From the NCBI GenBank assembly GCA_947069175.1, contig CAMTDV010000028.1, positions 70,230,157-70,294,156 on the forward strand: 64,000 nucleotides of DNA. The letters are read 5' to 3'. This DNA is from Scalesia atractyloides. Lineage: Eukaryota > Streptophyta > Magnoliopsida > Asterales > Asteraceae. Below are positions 33,601 to 45,462 of the stretch, piece after piece. The notes under the pieces were generated by a model. The model searched no databases and had not been told where the DNA came from. It was given only the letters and a program-made list of their open reading frames with translations. Made by a program: the position numbers and the translations under genes. Position 1 is the first letter of the stretch; every line of letters starts with the position of its first letter.

Positions 33601-33712
33601 AATTGTTAGGGTACGCTGGGAGTCGAAACGAGGACCTGAGTTTACTTGGGAATGTGAAGACTCAATGCGCGAAAAATACCCGCATCTTTTTCCTGTTACC
33701 ACTACTACTTAA
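30686..33712 (+). pseudogene. Outer element pol: protease end, RT, RNase H, integrase, chromodomain (one stop)
   Basis: One frame from 30686 to TAA at 33710-33712, broken only by TAG at 31643-31645 in the RT thumb. RT motifs: SPYRLAPSEM, GFIRPSSSPWGAPVLIVKKK, RMCIDYRELNKLT, SKIDLRSGYHQL, MVIPFGLTNAP and VFIDDILIYS, the last holding the catalytic aspartates. RNase H: FVVYCDASGQGLGCVL and YTDHKSLQHIF. Integrase: zinc region with CLTCSKVKAEHQRP; core with TMDFITGLP, SIISDRDGRFTSRTWQ and PQTDGQSERTIQTL; GPY/F RYVGPFKILERVGPVAY. The C terminus RIPIVRVRWESKRGPEFTWE...YPHLF is the chromodomain that guides chromovirus integration to heterochromatin. One point mutation from open, but separated from its gag by the nested element. 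Confidence 0.93.
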
Positions 33713-33731
33713 ATTTCGGGACGAAATTTCT

Positions 33732-33746
33732 AAAAGTAGGGGATAC
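33732..33746 (+). other. Polypurine tract, outer element
   Basis: aaaagtaggggatac directly before the 3' LTR, identical to that of the nested element. Confidence 0.75.
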
Positions 33747-33934
33747 TGTAACATCCGTCGAAAAACGGGTTTCCAAAACCCGCTTCGTTTATTAATCGAA
33801 CAGTCAGTTATAATTTTCGTTGCGTATTTAATGTTCATATTAATTTTAAACGATACATAACTAATAAACATTGTTAGAATTTTAAAACATAATTAATAAA
33901 AACAAAAAAATAGTGCATAAAATAAATAAATACC

Positions 33935-34001
33935 GCTGCCGGGTTTCGAACCCGGGTCAGCCGGTTCATCAAACAAACAGCATACCACTCCGCCACTTGA
34001 C
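33935..34001 (-). other. tRNA-like module, minus strand, outer 3' LTR
   Basis: Identical in layout to 16138-16204: TGGCGGAGTGGT and GGGTTCGAAACCC on the reverse strand. Confidence 0.6.
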
Positions 34002-34859
34002 TTCTTTGTTATTATATTGAAACAATTAATACTTAAAATAAAACTCAGAATCAAAACCTGGGTTCAGCGCGCCCAATCCGCAGTCGCCGGTAATACCGAC
34101 GATTTCGCCAATCACGACCGTTTTTCTTTGACTGAACGCGTGAAATAACTTCGACATCGGTTATAACCGATGTCTAATCCCCAATACCAGTCGTAACCGC
34201 CGGAGAAAACCTTAACCACGAATCAAGACCAAATTCGGACTCAATTCATACTGATTCTTCCTTATAAATACCTACCTAAACCTCTGGTAACCTTTTCGCT
34301 CAAAATCGCACAATCTCTTGAAGCTTTAGCACTCGCCGGAGATTTTCTGCATTCGCCGGACATTCACCGGAAAAACGCCGACTTACTTCAAATCGGTAAA
34401 TGTCTCGACCCTTTTGTTTGTAACCCACTATTAGACTTATATTAACTTAAATCCTTCAACCAGAATCGATTCCAGACAACGTTGCCAAGAAATCCTACAC
34501 TCGCTGGAAAATCTCTGAAAATTCCGAAGTTTCGCTGTGAATCGGTACAATCATCTAAACCCCCTAATATCCTTTGTTTAGTACCTTAATTGCACAACTC
34601 ATTGATCAAAACCGTCGATTGATTCACTCAGACGGAGATCGCCAATCAGAGCCGACGCCCCTTTGCCGGAAATCTGAATTAAACACGCTGTTTTGGTACA
34701 TTCCGTTCTTTAATCTCGTTTACTATTACATTTCAACTAATTATAAGTTTTGATAATCAAGTTAAACAAAACAATCGGAACTCTCTGATCTGGGTGTTTA
34801 TAAATGAAGAAGACGAAGTCGAAATGAGTATAAGATTAATATAAACTGAATGTTTAACC

Positions 34860-35271
34860 GGGTTAGACACACAGTCCAGCGGTGGACTGTGTACAAACAT
34901 ACAACGCACTCACGAGTTCGAATCTTACAACGTACCGACTTTCAGAATTAAAACCAACCTTTTTAAAACTGAATCAGAACGAGTCACAGCATGTTTATAA
35001 GAGTAATATAAACCGTAATTTAAACAGATTAGACACACAGCCCGACTGGTTGGGCTGTGCGCATACGAACCGAAGGACCCGAGTTCGACTCCGGGTCCCT
35101 GCAGCGGTTCGGCCATTTTTAAATCATTTCAATATTAACCCAAATAAAATAACAATTAATTAGGATATATATAATTAAAACAGAGAATATTTCAGGTTAG
35201 ACACGTAGCTCAGTTGGTAGAGCTGCGTGCACGCGTACGAGAGGTCTCGGGTTCGAACCTCACTCAGCTCA
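34860..35271 (+). other. Three tandem tRNA-like modules, outer 3' LTR
   Basis: Units at 34860-34934, 35027-35115 and 35195-35271. Hairpin, box-A-like and box-B-like elements as in the 5' LTR. T5 runs follow at about 34970, 35116 and 35327. Confidence 0.6.
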
Positions 35272-36305
35272 CACTTAATCACAGTCCGACCGGTCAACGG
35301 TCCGGTCAACGGTCAAAAAGTCAAAAATTTTTATTTCTTTTTATTTATTTATTTAATTTAAAAATCAATTAAAAATACTTAAAAATAATATTTTTTAGAA
35401 AATGCCCTTAAACTCACAAAAATAAATCCAAAAATCCATTTATTTACCGAACTATTTCGTTATTATTTTTAGGTTAGTTTTCCTCGTTGATCCAATCCCA
35501 AAAACTCGTGCGCATCCAACGTCATCAAGAGAACGCACCCAATGTGAGTGAATCTCTACAAATTCCCCGTTTTAATTACGTTTTGGTGTGTATCATGTGT
35601 CGTACAATTCTGTTATTATATAAATATAAACACTTGTGCATTCATCATATCTGTGATCTAATGTGTATTAAATGTGTGCAAATTGTTGTGTGAATTATGT
35701 TTAGTTTGGATTTATCATTTTCAGTGCAAGCATTTCATTAGGCCCATCAGCTCCCCGTGGGATACGGGTTGAGTACAGGTGCCTCATTCGATCGACTCCG
35801 TTTGATTGAGCCTTGATCTCACATACATCATCATCATTCATGTCATTCGATCGGCTCCGTTTGATTGAGCCTTGATCTCCAATACATCATCATTTATGTC
35901 ATTTACTCATCCAATGTGATTTGTGTTTTGTTATATATATACATTTGCTCACATGTGATTATTGCACAATTTTTCAATATTAAATACAGCAAGAACTTAA
36001 TAACAATGTTTTATCAAGGTTCACTCGCCAACTTTTGTTGACCCAAAATATCCCCCGTTTTACACATGATACAGGTGATCCAGTTGAGGCAAGAAACACA
36101 TAGGAAGGCTTAGAAGAATAAATCAGTTTAAGCTTTGGATTGTATTACTTAGTTTCATTTTCCTTGTAATTGTATGGATTGGATTTGACTATTTAAGTTG
36201 TAATTTGAATTTAATAAATATGAAACATTTTCGTAAACATCATGAGCTTTGGTGATAACCCAATTATGCCCCGACTCTTATTCCGCTACGGGTCGGAGTG
36301 TGACA

Positions 36306-36310
36306 GAAGG
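36306..36310 (+). other. Target site duplication gaagg (right), outer element
   Basis: Matches 15944-15948. It is followed by tatgtt, so gaag|gtatgt, the ancestral exon 3 donor, is recreated here. Confidence 0.93.
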
Positions 36311-36902
36311 TATGTTTTATGGTTCTTCATCTAAGTTTCTTATTTTCATTTTTTTCTTTATTTATCTCATTTTGTCAATATTATATAATAGTTTGTAAGC
36401 TAATCCTTTTAAGTTCAAAATAAAAAAGTAATATAAGATGCTTATCATATTTTCGTGTTTCAGTTTCATAAAAACTTTATGAATGACATATTTATATACA
36501 CACAAATTGTAACTAAAACTTTAACTAAGCTTAGACGTTTTCAAGAAACCCCAAATAACCGACCCATAATCGAAATAACCCAACCAAAACCGATGGTTTG
36601 GTTTCATGTTCTTTTAAAAAACCGATTCATATGAGAAAATGGCAAACAACCAAACCGAACCAAACTCATAGTGAGGACCAAAAACCAAAAAAGAAAAACT
36701 ATAACCGGATGGTTTTAAGAAAAAACCCAAAAACAAATTTCGTTTTTTAGGCAAAACCGATCAATGCACATCTGTAACTAAGCTAACTAATATCACTAGC
36801 CAATTATGAAATGAAAGCTCACTTATCAAACTTCTATTAAAAATTGTCGTGGATAATTAAGGTTCATTAAATAATTTAGTCTTGATTTTTCATTTACTAC
36901 AG
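36310..36902 (+). other. Remaining original part of NLR intron 3
   Basis: From the duplicated donor gtatgt to acceptor tttactacag. AT-rich, nothing else recognised. With the insertion the intron would span 15948-36902. Confidence 0.7.
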
Positions 36903-37598
36903 GTTTCTCAAGTTGATGTTGTTTCTTGGTCCTTATGCCAATACTCTAGAACGATTCATATTTATGGATGTGATTCTTTGTCAAGTGTGATTCCATATTA
37001 TGCAGCAGGGCAAATGCAAAAGCTTCAAGAATTATAAATATATTACTGCACATCAATGATGGAGGCATTTGAAACCGAAGAAATCAACAATAAAAATACT
37101 AGTGGTTGTAGTAGTAATACTACAGTAACGGTTCCTAGACCAACAAATATAATTGTGCACAAGTTCCCCAACCTAAAGATATTGAAGATTGTTGCATGTG
37201 ATTGTCTGGAAAACATATTCACATTTTCCACACTTGAAAGCCTCAAGAAAATCGAAGAGTTATGGATAATAGAATGTGGTGCAATGAAAGTGGTTGTGAA
37301 GGAAGAAGTTCGAGAGGACACATCGACATTGTCTAATAATGTGGTCTTTTCTAATCTAAAATCAATTAGATTGGAAGGTCTACCAAACCTTGCAGGTTTT
37401 TTCTTGGGGATGAATATTAAATTTGAATGGCCATTACTAGAATGTGTTACGATTGAAAGTTGTCCTCAAATGATGGTGTTCACATGTGGTCCGTCAACAG
37501 CGCCCAGGCTTAAGTACATACACACTAGGCTAGGCAAACATAATCTTGAATGTGGCCTTAACTTTCATCGGGGCCTCCTCCCGGTTGCCTTTACTAGA
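36903..37598 (+). pseudogene. NLR exon 4 (LRR) with one stop
   Basis: 232 codons between a good acceptor and AGA|GTATGT. In-frame TAA at 37035-37037 after AAGQMQKLQEL. LRR blocks: LSSVIPYYAAGQMQKLQ, FPNLKILKIVACDCLENIFT, VVFSNLKSIRLEGLPNLAGF and STAPRLKYIHTRLGKH. The last is strikingly like the RGC2 LRR region. Confidence 0.83.
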
Positions 37599-37786
37599 GT
37601 ATGTTTTGTCTTTTTTTCTTTTTGCATTATCTATATACGAAATCATCCAAGTGAAAGTATTAAACACTTTGATAGTAGTTTATGTGTGAGTTTAGATTGT
37701 CCTATAAAATAAAACAGAAACATTTAAGCTGGAGCTGATGTTACATCTAACATGCTATCATTTTTTTCTTTGATTTTTTTTTTCAG
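37599..37786 (+). other. NLR intron 4
   Basis: Donor gtatgt, long polypyrimidine tract, acceptor tttcag ending 37786. Confidence 0.75.
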
Positions 37787-38512
37787 ATACCATCCCCAAG
37801 TTTAGATTGTAAAAGCTGGAGCCCTACTATATTAGAAGGGAGAACTTGGTCTTTCCATAATCTGATCCAATGCAACATTGGTATCTCACATAAGGATACA
37901 AAGATTTTTCCAGCTAATGAGCTGCAACAATTAGAGCAACTTGAAACAATTCATGCACAAGATTGTAAAAATGTGGAGGAGGTATTTGAAGTAGCATCAG
38001 AAGTGACAAACAATGAATCACAAACTAATGTCAAATTTCCAAAGCTAAGAGAAGTGGACTTATAAAGCATATAAGGAGTCTCAAGTATATATGGAAGAGC
38101 AATCAGTGGAGAATATTGGAGTTTCGAAACCTAACAACACTCTCTATTGATTGTTGTGGTAGTTTAGAACATGTTTTTACTTGTTCAATGGTTGGTTGTG
38201 TCATGCAACTCCAAGAGCTACATATACAATGGTGCAGTAACATGAAGGTAATTGTGAAGGAAGAAGAAGATTGTGATGCCAAAGTTAGTGAGATTATTGA
38301 GTTCCGTTCTCTGAAGTCCTTACAACTTAATAGTCTTTCAAGCCTTAAAGGATTTTACTTAGGGAAGAAGCTTCTACATTGCCATCCCTGATACCTTGGT
38401 ATTCACTGAGGGTCATTCAATAATTCCAGAGCAAACAGTATTGGAGACAAGTTTTGGGTCCTTTAATGTTGGAGAAGACATCAATTCATTTATACTCACT
38501 AAAAAACAAGAG
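37787..38512 (+). pseudogene. NLR exon 5 (LRR) with compensating frameshifts
   Basis: 726 bases. The frame is open to about 38064 (TWSFHNLIQCNIGIS, ELQQLEQLETIHAQD), then shifts: KYIWKSNQW, FRNLTTLSIDCCGSLEHVFT and LKGFYLGKK are read in a second frame until about 38385. The first frame returns with FTEGHSIIPEQTVLE and SFGSFNVGEDINSFI. Donor GAG|GTTAGT at 38512. Stops occur if either frame is followed straight through. Confidence 0.82.
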
Positions 38513-38913
38513 GTTAGTAGATATCAGTTCCTTTTATTATTCTTATAGCATTCACAATGGTTCCTTTATATATTTGTGAGTACGTTACTTATATTATAAG
38601 AAGTGGTTGTGAGTGGATGAGAGAGAAAATGTTACAGTTTATCTATAAATATACGGGAAACACTATTCACCTCTATAATTTTTTAATATTTTTTAAAGTA
38701 ACAATGAGTGGAGAAGAGAAAAAAGATAATGATAGAGATATAAAAAATATTATTTTTTTGAAAAGAAGAAAGAAAATGTAGTAATATAAGGATAAGGAAA
38801 TTCAATGTGAATGATCTTAATATACATTTGAAAAGTAGCCATTTATGTTATAATTTAGAACGCTCCGACCATTTCTTTATTTTCACTTTTTAACATTTTT
38901 TAAATTTTTGCAG
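38513..38913 (+). other. NLR intron 5
   Basis: Donor gttagt, acceptor tttttgcag ending 38913. A short A-rich reading frame inside (38557-38781) is not believed. Confidence 0.55.
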
Positions 38914-38964
38914 GGATTTAGTTTTGGGAGTTGTGGGATTATAAATCAATATGATTTTTATTAA
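38914..38964 (+). pseudogene. Putative NLR terminal exon
   Basis: Seventeen codons including TAA at 38962 in the phase left by exon 5 (GFSFGSCGIINQYDFY). RGC2-type genes have a very short C-terminal tail after the last LRR exon, so this is plausible, but support rests only on splice sites and phase. Confidence 0.45.
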
Positions 38965-39311
38965 GTTTGTTATTGTTATCGATGTCAGAATGCTTGCTTA
39001 CCTATTATAACATTTTTATGTACGTTGTAAAGTCATGTTTTGTATTTAACTATTTGTGTAAAAATGCACGGCTTCTTTGCGCATGCCAAATCATTTAAAA
39101 ACAATGATGAATTTAATTTGCAAGATAGCACACACACAATTCACATTGAGACTTCTGCTAATAATATGATTAGAGGGCTGAAAAGAAAGTATGATTTATG
39201 CCTCATATATAACACGAGATTTTTGGTAAATTTAAAAGATATGGATACTAATTTAAGACAAAATGCACTTACTTCAATCATTTTCAAATATGAAGTGAAA
39301 ACACTATGTGA
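38965..39311. other. Downstream flank of NLR, no feature
   Basis: AT-rich, presumably containing the old 3'UTR. The open frame at 39040-39378 shows no domain and is treated as chance. Confidence 0.4.
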
Positions 39312-39324
39312 TCATTGTTGGTTC

Positions 39325-39800
39325 AGGCCCTGGTTAACACACACTAGAACCCAAACTGGTTCGACTCTTTTGTATTAAATGAAAACTGATTACAAGAGTT
39401 GGAGTTCTAAACTAAGCTACTTGACCCTATTTATAATGGAACACAAACAAACAAAAAACACATGCTAAACAACCCAGGTAACAGCATGCTCATGGCTTCC
39501 ACTTTTTCTCCTAATTACTTGGTCAAAACTAGTTGCCAAATTAATATAGACGTGCACTCAATTTCACCGAAATTTCGCACGTCCAAAACAGCCTTAATTG
39601 ACCCTTTTACCCATGGAACAATTATTCTCTTGACCCGCAACCCCGTGAACTGTTTGCCCGCTGACCCACGACCTGTGAACAAACCCGATTAGCCCAACAA
39701 TCATATGTGAACTCTTTCGTAGGCCAAACTCAATCACTATAATATTGAGATTTCCAAAATCAGAAGCAAGAAGATTGCTTATCCCACATCAGTTTTTTTT
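39325..39800 (-). repeat. Possible Copia-type LTR remnant, minus strand
   Basis: Reversed, the stretch opens with a tgatgtgggata-like word and later has attataaataggg followed by leader-like sequence and a tt-rich end, the usual layout of a short plant Copia LTR. No partner LTR, PBS or target duplication was found. Confidence 0.3.
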
Positions 39801-40124
39801 GTAATTTGCACACTTTCTTTAACTACACATGAGCGACAAATCCACATGCTTACTCTAGGGTTGTAAACGAGCCGACCCGAGCATAAGATATTATCAACCC
39901 TAATCCCCTAAACATTAGAGCATAATATCTTGAATGGAAAGCAAAATGCTTATTGAGTCAATGGCCTATATTGTGACATTAATTTTTAGCAAGTGTACAT
40001 GATTTAAATGTTAATATGTGTAATATGAAAACTCAAGACTCTTTGCATGTTGGAGAGATGAATGACCTAATGCATACCAAGAACTATGGTGTGTGTTTAA
40101 AATATATATAAACAATTTAGCTTC

Positions 40125-40570
40125 CGTCTTTACTAAGGTGTGTTTGTTGTTACAAAAATGATATGCGCAGGCTCTTCTGTCTGCGCTGCGCAGACCACAC
40201 GCAGACATTGTCATCTACAGATTGTTTGTTTTTCCGACGAGGTTTCATTAAAAAACGTCTACGCGAGCGCTTCTTGGTGCAGACTTGGCACAACCACTTC
40301 TACGATCTTCTAAGGTCTACAGAGGGTTATACACCACCACCGTCCACCACCCTCCACCGTCCATCACCACCACTATCGTCCACCACCCACCACTGTCTAT
40401 CATCAACACCACGACCACCACTCAGCGTCCACGTCCACCACCGTCCAGCACCACCACCACCACCAGTTTAGTTTGGTCCACCTTTTCTTCTACAGATGTC
40501 TGCGGATATGGTCCGCAGACTGCAGACATTTTACCTCTTAAAAAACAAACAACACCTAAGTGTCCGCTTC
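40125..40570. mobile_element. MITE-like element with imperfect inverted ends and CCACC-rich core
   Basis: The left end aaggtgtgtttgttgtt (about 40135) and the inverted right end taggtgttgtttgtttttt (about 40540-40558) agree over some 15 bases, and both subterminal regions carry repeated tctgcg/cgcaga words. The middle is a CCACC microsatellite that creates Pro/Thr-rich reading frames on all phases. hAT-like by appearance; no target duplication found. Confidence 0.35.
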
Positions 40571-41389
40571 ATCAAGAGTTGTGTTAAAAAAGTTTATTAT
40601 GTATCTCAAGTGCAATGGCTTTTAATGGTACCAGTGTAACATAATTACTACAGCAGGTTGCAAGACGCCGTATGCATAAACTCAAGAATTATGTAGAAAC
40701 AAATAGGAGCCTTAGAATGGTATATATTCACAAGATTAGTATAAGTAATCGAGAAAAGGAAGAAGTCCAAAATGTGGCTTGGATATTTACAATAATTATG
40801 TACAATACGAACGACCTCAAAGAGATGGAAGATAATTGTTAGACTGCTTCAGATTGACGCACTCTAATCTCATCCACCCAATTTTCTGCCTCACACTATC
40901 GTACAAAATTAGATTTCCACGCATCAAGATGTTTTTTGAAGGGGAACAAAACAATGCATGTCAAGGTTAATACCTTTTAAGATTTCTCGTGAATTTTTAA
41001 GTTTTTTGGTAATGTTTCAAGCTAAAATTATACATGTCACGTCAACTCAAACATAACCCGTTTAACTGAATGCGGTTGAGGGTTCTACTTGAAAATGACT
41101 CGTACATGTTTAGAGTAATCCCAAACCCATGCGTTATATGTTAAGTTCGTATCATGTTACAAATTAACTATTGGAGCTTATACGGATTCTCAACCCAAAT
41201 CCGGATCATAAAGAACGCCGCTAAATGAAATTAGTTTAAATTTTGAATTACACTAGTTTTAATTGTTGTATTTTGACTGAATATTTCATCTCCTGTAAAT
41301 CACCATCAGTTCCATATTTTACTCATGTATTCTGTATTTATACTTGTTAATACTCAATGAGTTACTAGTTGACTTTTACCAAATTTATA
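40571..41389. other. Intergenic DNA and possible Copia LTR remnant
   Basis: Nothing coding. The last about 120 bases (ttgactgaatatttcatctc...accaaattta) precede a PBS and probably belong to a Copia 5' LTR whose outer end I cannot place. Confidence 0.35.
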
Positions 41390-42130
41390 TGGTATCAGCC
41401 AGGATATCTCTCCCATTCCTTGCGATTTTCTTCTTCTAGCCCTTGTTATTCAACACGTCCACTACAAGCCAAACCGATTCTTAGACTGTTACCTCCATCC
41501 TCTATCGCCACCATCCCTCACCCTTGTTAACTTTCCAACCTCCCTTAAACTTACCTCCACAAACTTCTTAAGCTGGAAGACTCAAATTGAGGCCCTCCTT
41601 CATGGCCTGGATTTATACTTGTCTATAGATCCTTCAAAGCACCCCCCCCCCACCATCGATGAAACTGTAGTTTCCACGCCACACAAAGATTACCCTAATC
41701 GGTTTCGTCAAGACAGACTCATGTTTGGTGCTATTGTTGGCAGCCACTCCCCCACCATCATTCCCTTAATTACGAACGCATCATCCTCCCAAGAAGCTTG
41801 GACCATTCTCTCAAAAACTTATTCCAATCCTTCTCATGGACATATTACACAACTCCAAAATCGTTTAAAACAATCCACAAAAGGTTCCACCCAATCAATC
41901 ACTAACTACATGCAATCTGTCAAAACTTTGGTTGACGAACTCGCAATTCTTGGCAAAAAGATGGACACGGAAGACGAAATGATGCTATTCTCAATGGTTT
42001 AGACTCCAAGTTTTACAAACTTGTTATTGGTTCAATTCATGCCAGGGACATACCTATATCTTACAAACCTGTTATTACTCACCTCACAAGGTTTGAGAAA
42101 ATAGAGTCAGACTTTGAAACTGACCATGAA
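41390..42130 (+). mobile_element. Copia fragment: PBS and gag
   Basis: PBS-like tggtatcagccaggat at 41390, then leader, then a gag reading frame, then collapse of coding at about 42130, where decayed gypsy sequence begins. Only the 5' portion of the element remains. Confidence 0.6.
41530..42001 (+). pseudogene. Copia gag (UBN2-like) fragment
   Basis: Frame open from about 41530 to TAG at 41999-42001. Blocks: NFLSWKTQIEALLHGLDLY, AWTILSKTYSNPSHGHITQL, KGSTQSITNYMQSVKTLVDE and LAILGKKMDTEDEMM. These are the order and spacing of plant Copia capsid (W...AL..YDL; AW..L...Y; L...K.....VDEL). Lacks the knuckle and all of pol. Confidence 0.7.
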
Positions 42131-42159
42131 AACTTAGACCGTAAAGAGTATACCTCCAA

Positions 42160-45100
42160 TCATAATGTCTAAGTTAGATCCATATCTAATTACCCCTTAA
42201 TCTAAGCATATCGCATGATACATTGAGGGGTTAGCACCCAAAATTTAGGGGATGATAAAATCATCGAATTCCCTTACTACTCGGTCATTTATGGACCTAA
42301 GCCTCGCGTTAACCAAGGATTAGTTAAGGTTAAGAGAGACCAGGGCTAAGTTAAGAGACCAAAGGGGGAGAACTGATTTTAGAAAGCATCAATCAAGAAC
42401 CAGTAAAGACAAACCAGAATGTTTGGTTTGTGGAAAAAGGGCATTTTGGGAAAGTGCTTTTATAAACAATGGAAGGGCAGTGGCATAGGCATGAGAGCTG
42501 ACCACAAGACCCACAAATACGATAAAATTTAGAAAGCAACCTGCTTTAAATATGGAGATAAGGGTTGTATCAGGATTAGCTGTCCTAACGCACCAGTTAT
42601 GAAAGTACCAAAGCCGGCGACGCCAAGAAAGGCAATGCCAGAACTTTCAGTTGGCCGCTAGAGAAGCGGTAAAGGACGCAAATGTCATAATAGATCATAA
42701 GTTTTGTAAACTATGAGATATACCTTAAGAGTCTTAGATCAAACTTATGAAGTTGAAATGGCGAATAGAACCATAGAGAATGCTTCTAAAATCTTAGAAG
42801 GATGTGTAATATCCATTAAGAATTACTTTAATCTTAATTAAGCTCCTTCCTACTACTCTAGTCGGATTTGATGTAGCTTTAGGTATGGATTAGTTTATTC
42901 CATAACCAAACCCGTATTGCCTACAATAAGAAAACTCATGAAATCAAAACCCAATCAGTGATGCACTCACCATCTATTGAGATCACCATTATGGATTGCC
43001 AGAGAAAGCTTTTATGCTTAAGGCATCCAAGTGTCAACAGAAAAGACATGGCATTTACATGGCACAAGTAGCCACAGACTATCCTGAGTCAAGAATGGAA
43101 GGCATCCCCGTCTCTTAAGACATGACCAGAAGACTTCACAAGTCTACCCCCAGATAGGCAGGTCGAAATTTAGATGGACATTCAGCCTGGGTCATCACCT
43201 ATGGTTGAGCCTCCCTATCACTTAGCTTCAATATAAATGAAGGAGTTATAGAACACCTTAGAAATATCCTAGAAATTATAGATCCAGGAGAAATTTATAA
43301 GTACGAAATCTAGTTATAGAAGTTTAAATCTTTAAGATATATGATAAGTAAGCGAGGTATCGAAGTTGATCCTGCTAAAACTAAAGCTATCATGAATTGG
43401 GAGGCACCCAAATCACCTTCGGATATCCGCAGTTTTCTAGGATTGACTAGTTACTACCAAAGGTTCACCGAGAGCTTTTCTGAATAGCTACTCCTCTAAC
43501 TATGTTAACCTATACGGATGTAAGATTCAACTGGGGGCCTAAACATAGAGAAATCTTCAAGTTTCTATAGCAAAGATAAAGCAAATGACCCTGATCCCTC
43601 CTTACCCAAAGAGGTAGAGCATTCTATAGTATACTATGATGCTTCGCACAAAATTTTAGGCTATATTCTGATGCCGAGGACAAAGGTGATCTCTTATGCA
43701 TCGCAATAGCTCAAGATACATGATAAGATTTACACAAACCCATGAATTAGAGTTAAAGTGTGATTGTGTTTGCCCTTAAGCTTTGGTAACACTATCTATA
43801 TGACATAAAGTGTATTATATACACTGATCACAGAAACCTACAACATATAGTCAATCAAAAGGGATTGAATATGCATCAATACCGACAGATAGAAACATTG
43901 GATAATCACGAATGCGAAATTCATGACCATCCTGATAATGGCTAAACGTCATGGATGACGCTCTTAGCCAAAAGAAAAGGTTAAACCAAATGAGGTTCAT
44001 GCTAGAAGAATCGAGTTACGGAATAGCTTGACTGGACATATATTAATTACACAAAAGTAAGCACTTTGGGAAGCAAAATGTTCTAATAAAGATTCTAGGT
44101 GGAACTATGTTTGACACCTGAATCAGATGAAAATTTTAAAATTTAAATAATATCTTTGGAGAACTCAGAGATCTGATTCTAAAGGAATTTTCATAGTTCT
44201 AAGTATTATACGCACCCGGATAAGACGTACTAGAATTCGAGTTAAGGATTATCGATGGATTGGTATGAAGAAATCCATTTGCCATCTGAATAACTAAAGG
44301 TCTGACGTATTCGCCAATTAAGAATAAACATCAGAAACCATTAGATTAGCTACAACAATTAGAATTATCCAAATAAAAATGGGAATTAGGAACCATGGTT
44401 TATCACTAAGCTACTTGAAATAAATCGTGGCAATGACATGATTTGAATTATAGTTAGTACACTAACTAAGTTGGCATATTCCGTGCCTATTAAAGAGACT
44501 TTTGGTCTACAAAAGTTAGTTAAGTCATATATTGACAAAATTGTACTTCTACCTAGAATTACCATTGCGAATAGTATCGGACATGGATAACTGATATACA
44601 TTCCATTTATGGAAGAAAGCTTTCAACAAGCTTTACACACTCGTTTAAATTTTAGTAAGGATTATTATCCACAAACAGATGGTCAATATAAGCATAAGAT
44701 TCAAACATTAGAAGACATGTTTAGAGCATACATTATTAACTTAAGTAGTGGTTGGAATGACCACCTACCATTGATCAAATTCTCCAACAAAAATAAATTT
44801 CCACACTGCTATAAAAGCCACATCATTTAAGGCTTTATATGGAAGAAAGTGTAAGACCCTCAGATATTGGGCAGAAATAGGTGAAAATCAATTGACAGGG
44901 CCTGAGATAGTCCTTGAAACTACGGATAAGATTATAATTCGTGATAGACTCAAGACTGCCTAAGAGAGGCAAAAGAGTTATAATGATGAGAAAAGGAAAC
45001 CTATTAAATTCCAAATAAATGAAAGAGATATACAAAAAGTATCACCTTAGAAAGGTGTATTAAGGTTTGAAAAAGAGGCAAATTAAGCCCTCGATGCATC

Positions 45101-45462
45101 AGACAAGTCAAGATGGTCGAATGTGTTGATACCGATGCTTATAAGATTAAGTTCGTGAGAAATTTAGCAATATATAAGTATGAGATATCATATACGGAAC
45201 TTAAAGACATGCCTTGTCGACAATCTTAGTGATATCACATAATAATGTGCAATCGACATGCAATTGCATTGTATCAGAAAACCGTTGTTAGTAGAGAACA
45301 CATATTTTAAAAGACTTCGTAAGAAAATAGTCCCTAATGTTAAGGTCAAATGGATTCCCAAAGTTATCATGAGAACACTTGGGAAGTTAAATGAAATGAG
45401 ACAAAAGTACCTAGTTATTTGAATAAAATCTTGAGGACGAGATTTCTTTTAAGGGGTGAGGA
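42160..45462 (+). pseudogene. Heavily decayed gypsy/chromovirus gag-pol, RT core deleted
   Basis: Readable only in pieces. Knuckle-like C-x2-Y...C near 42545; protease-RT linker words near 43100-43230; then, with the RT palm missing, the RT thumb KTKAIMNWEAPKSPSDIRSF and LGLTSYYQRFTESF (about 43380-43480). RNase H YYDASHKILGYILM lies near 43630. The integrase core piece at 44609-44830 has NFSKDYYPQTDGQYKHKIQT. The PPT-like ttttaaggggtgagga and LTR start follow at 45463. Protein words resemble the minus-strand element at 50386-54930, so it is an older relative in opposite orientation. Confidence 0.75.

Larger units (their letters stand above)
15949..36305 (+). mobile_element. Outer Ty3/gypsy chromovirus (Tekay/Del-like), 20.36 kb including a nested element
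   Basis: Bounded by LTRs 15949-18517 and 33747-36305 (TG...CA) with perfect gaagg duplications. Order: LTR, PBS, leader, gag, protease, [nested element], RT, RNase H, integrase, chromodomain, PPT, LTR. The motif tttcgggacgaaattt just before the 3' LTR and the chromodomain at the integrase C terminus are typical of plant Tekay/Del chromoviruses. The LTRs differ by scattered substitutions and small indels, around 1-2 percent by eye, so insertion is recent. Removing the nested element leaves about 10.6 kb. Gag has four stops and a frameshift while pol has only one stop. Confidence 0.93.
33747..36305 (+). repeat. 3' LTR of outer chromovirus (2559 bp)
   Basis: Pairs with 15949-18517. TATA-like box at 34263-34270. 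Two gatcggctccg-type units (35789-35880; the first has a G-to-A change). Ends gggtcggagtgtgaca. Differs from the 5' LTR by scattered substitutions and one shortened ggtcaac array. Confidence 0.93.
6968..38964 (+). pseudogene. CC-NBS-LRR (CNL) disease-resistance pseudogene, RGC2/Dm3-like, split by nested retrotransposons
   Basis: Six exons are supported: 6968-9625, 10160-10618, 15327-15947, 36903-37598, 37787-38512 and 38914-38964. All junctions are GT/AG, and exons 2-5 are each a multiple of three, so all introns are phase 0. The protein would be a cytoplasmic NLR immune receptor: coiled coil, NB-ARC nucleotide switch, then a long irregular LRR region. Domain order, the MDFV start, the NB-ARC motifs and LRR blocks such as HVWKCN, AAGQMQKLQ and STAPRLKYIHTRLGKH recall lettuce RGC2 proteins (family knowledge, no search run). 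Lesions: stops at 7337, 8700, 9108 and 37035; frameshifts near 8535, between 9110 and 9312, near 38064 and near 38385; plus a 20-kb insertion at the exon 3 donor. It cannot encode a full receptor. Confidence 0.88.

Noticed and set aside
39040..39692. Two plus-strand ORFs of 112 and 76 residues
   Set aside because: No recognisable domain; the second lies in a probable LTR remnant.
40163..40587. Overlapping Pro/Thr-rich ORFs
   Set aside because: Produced by a CCACC microsatellite, open in several phases at once; no gene evidence.
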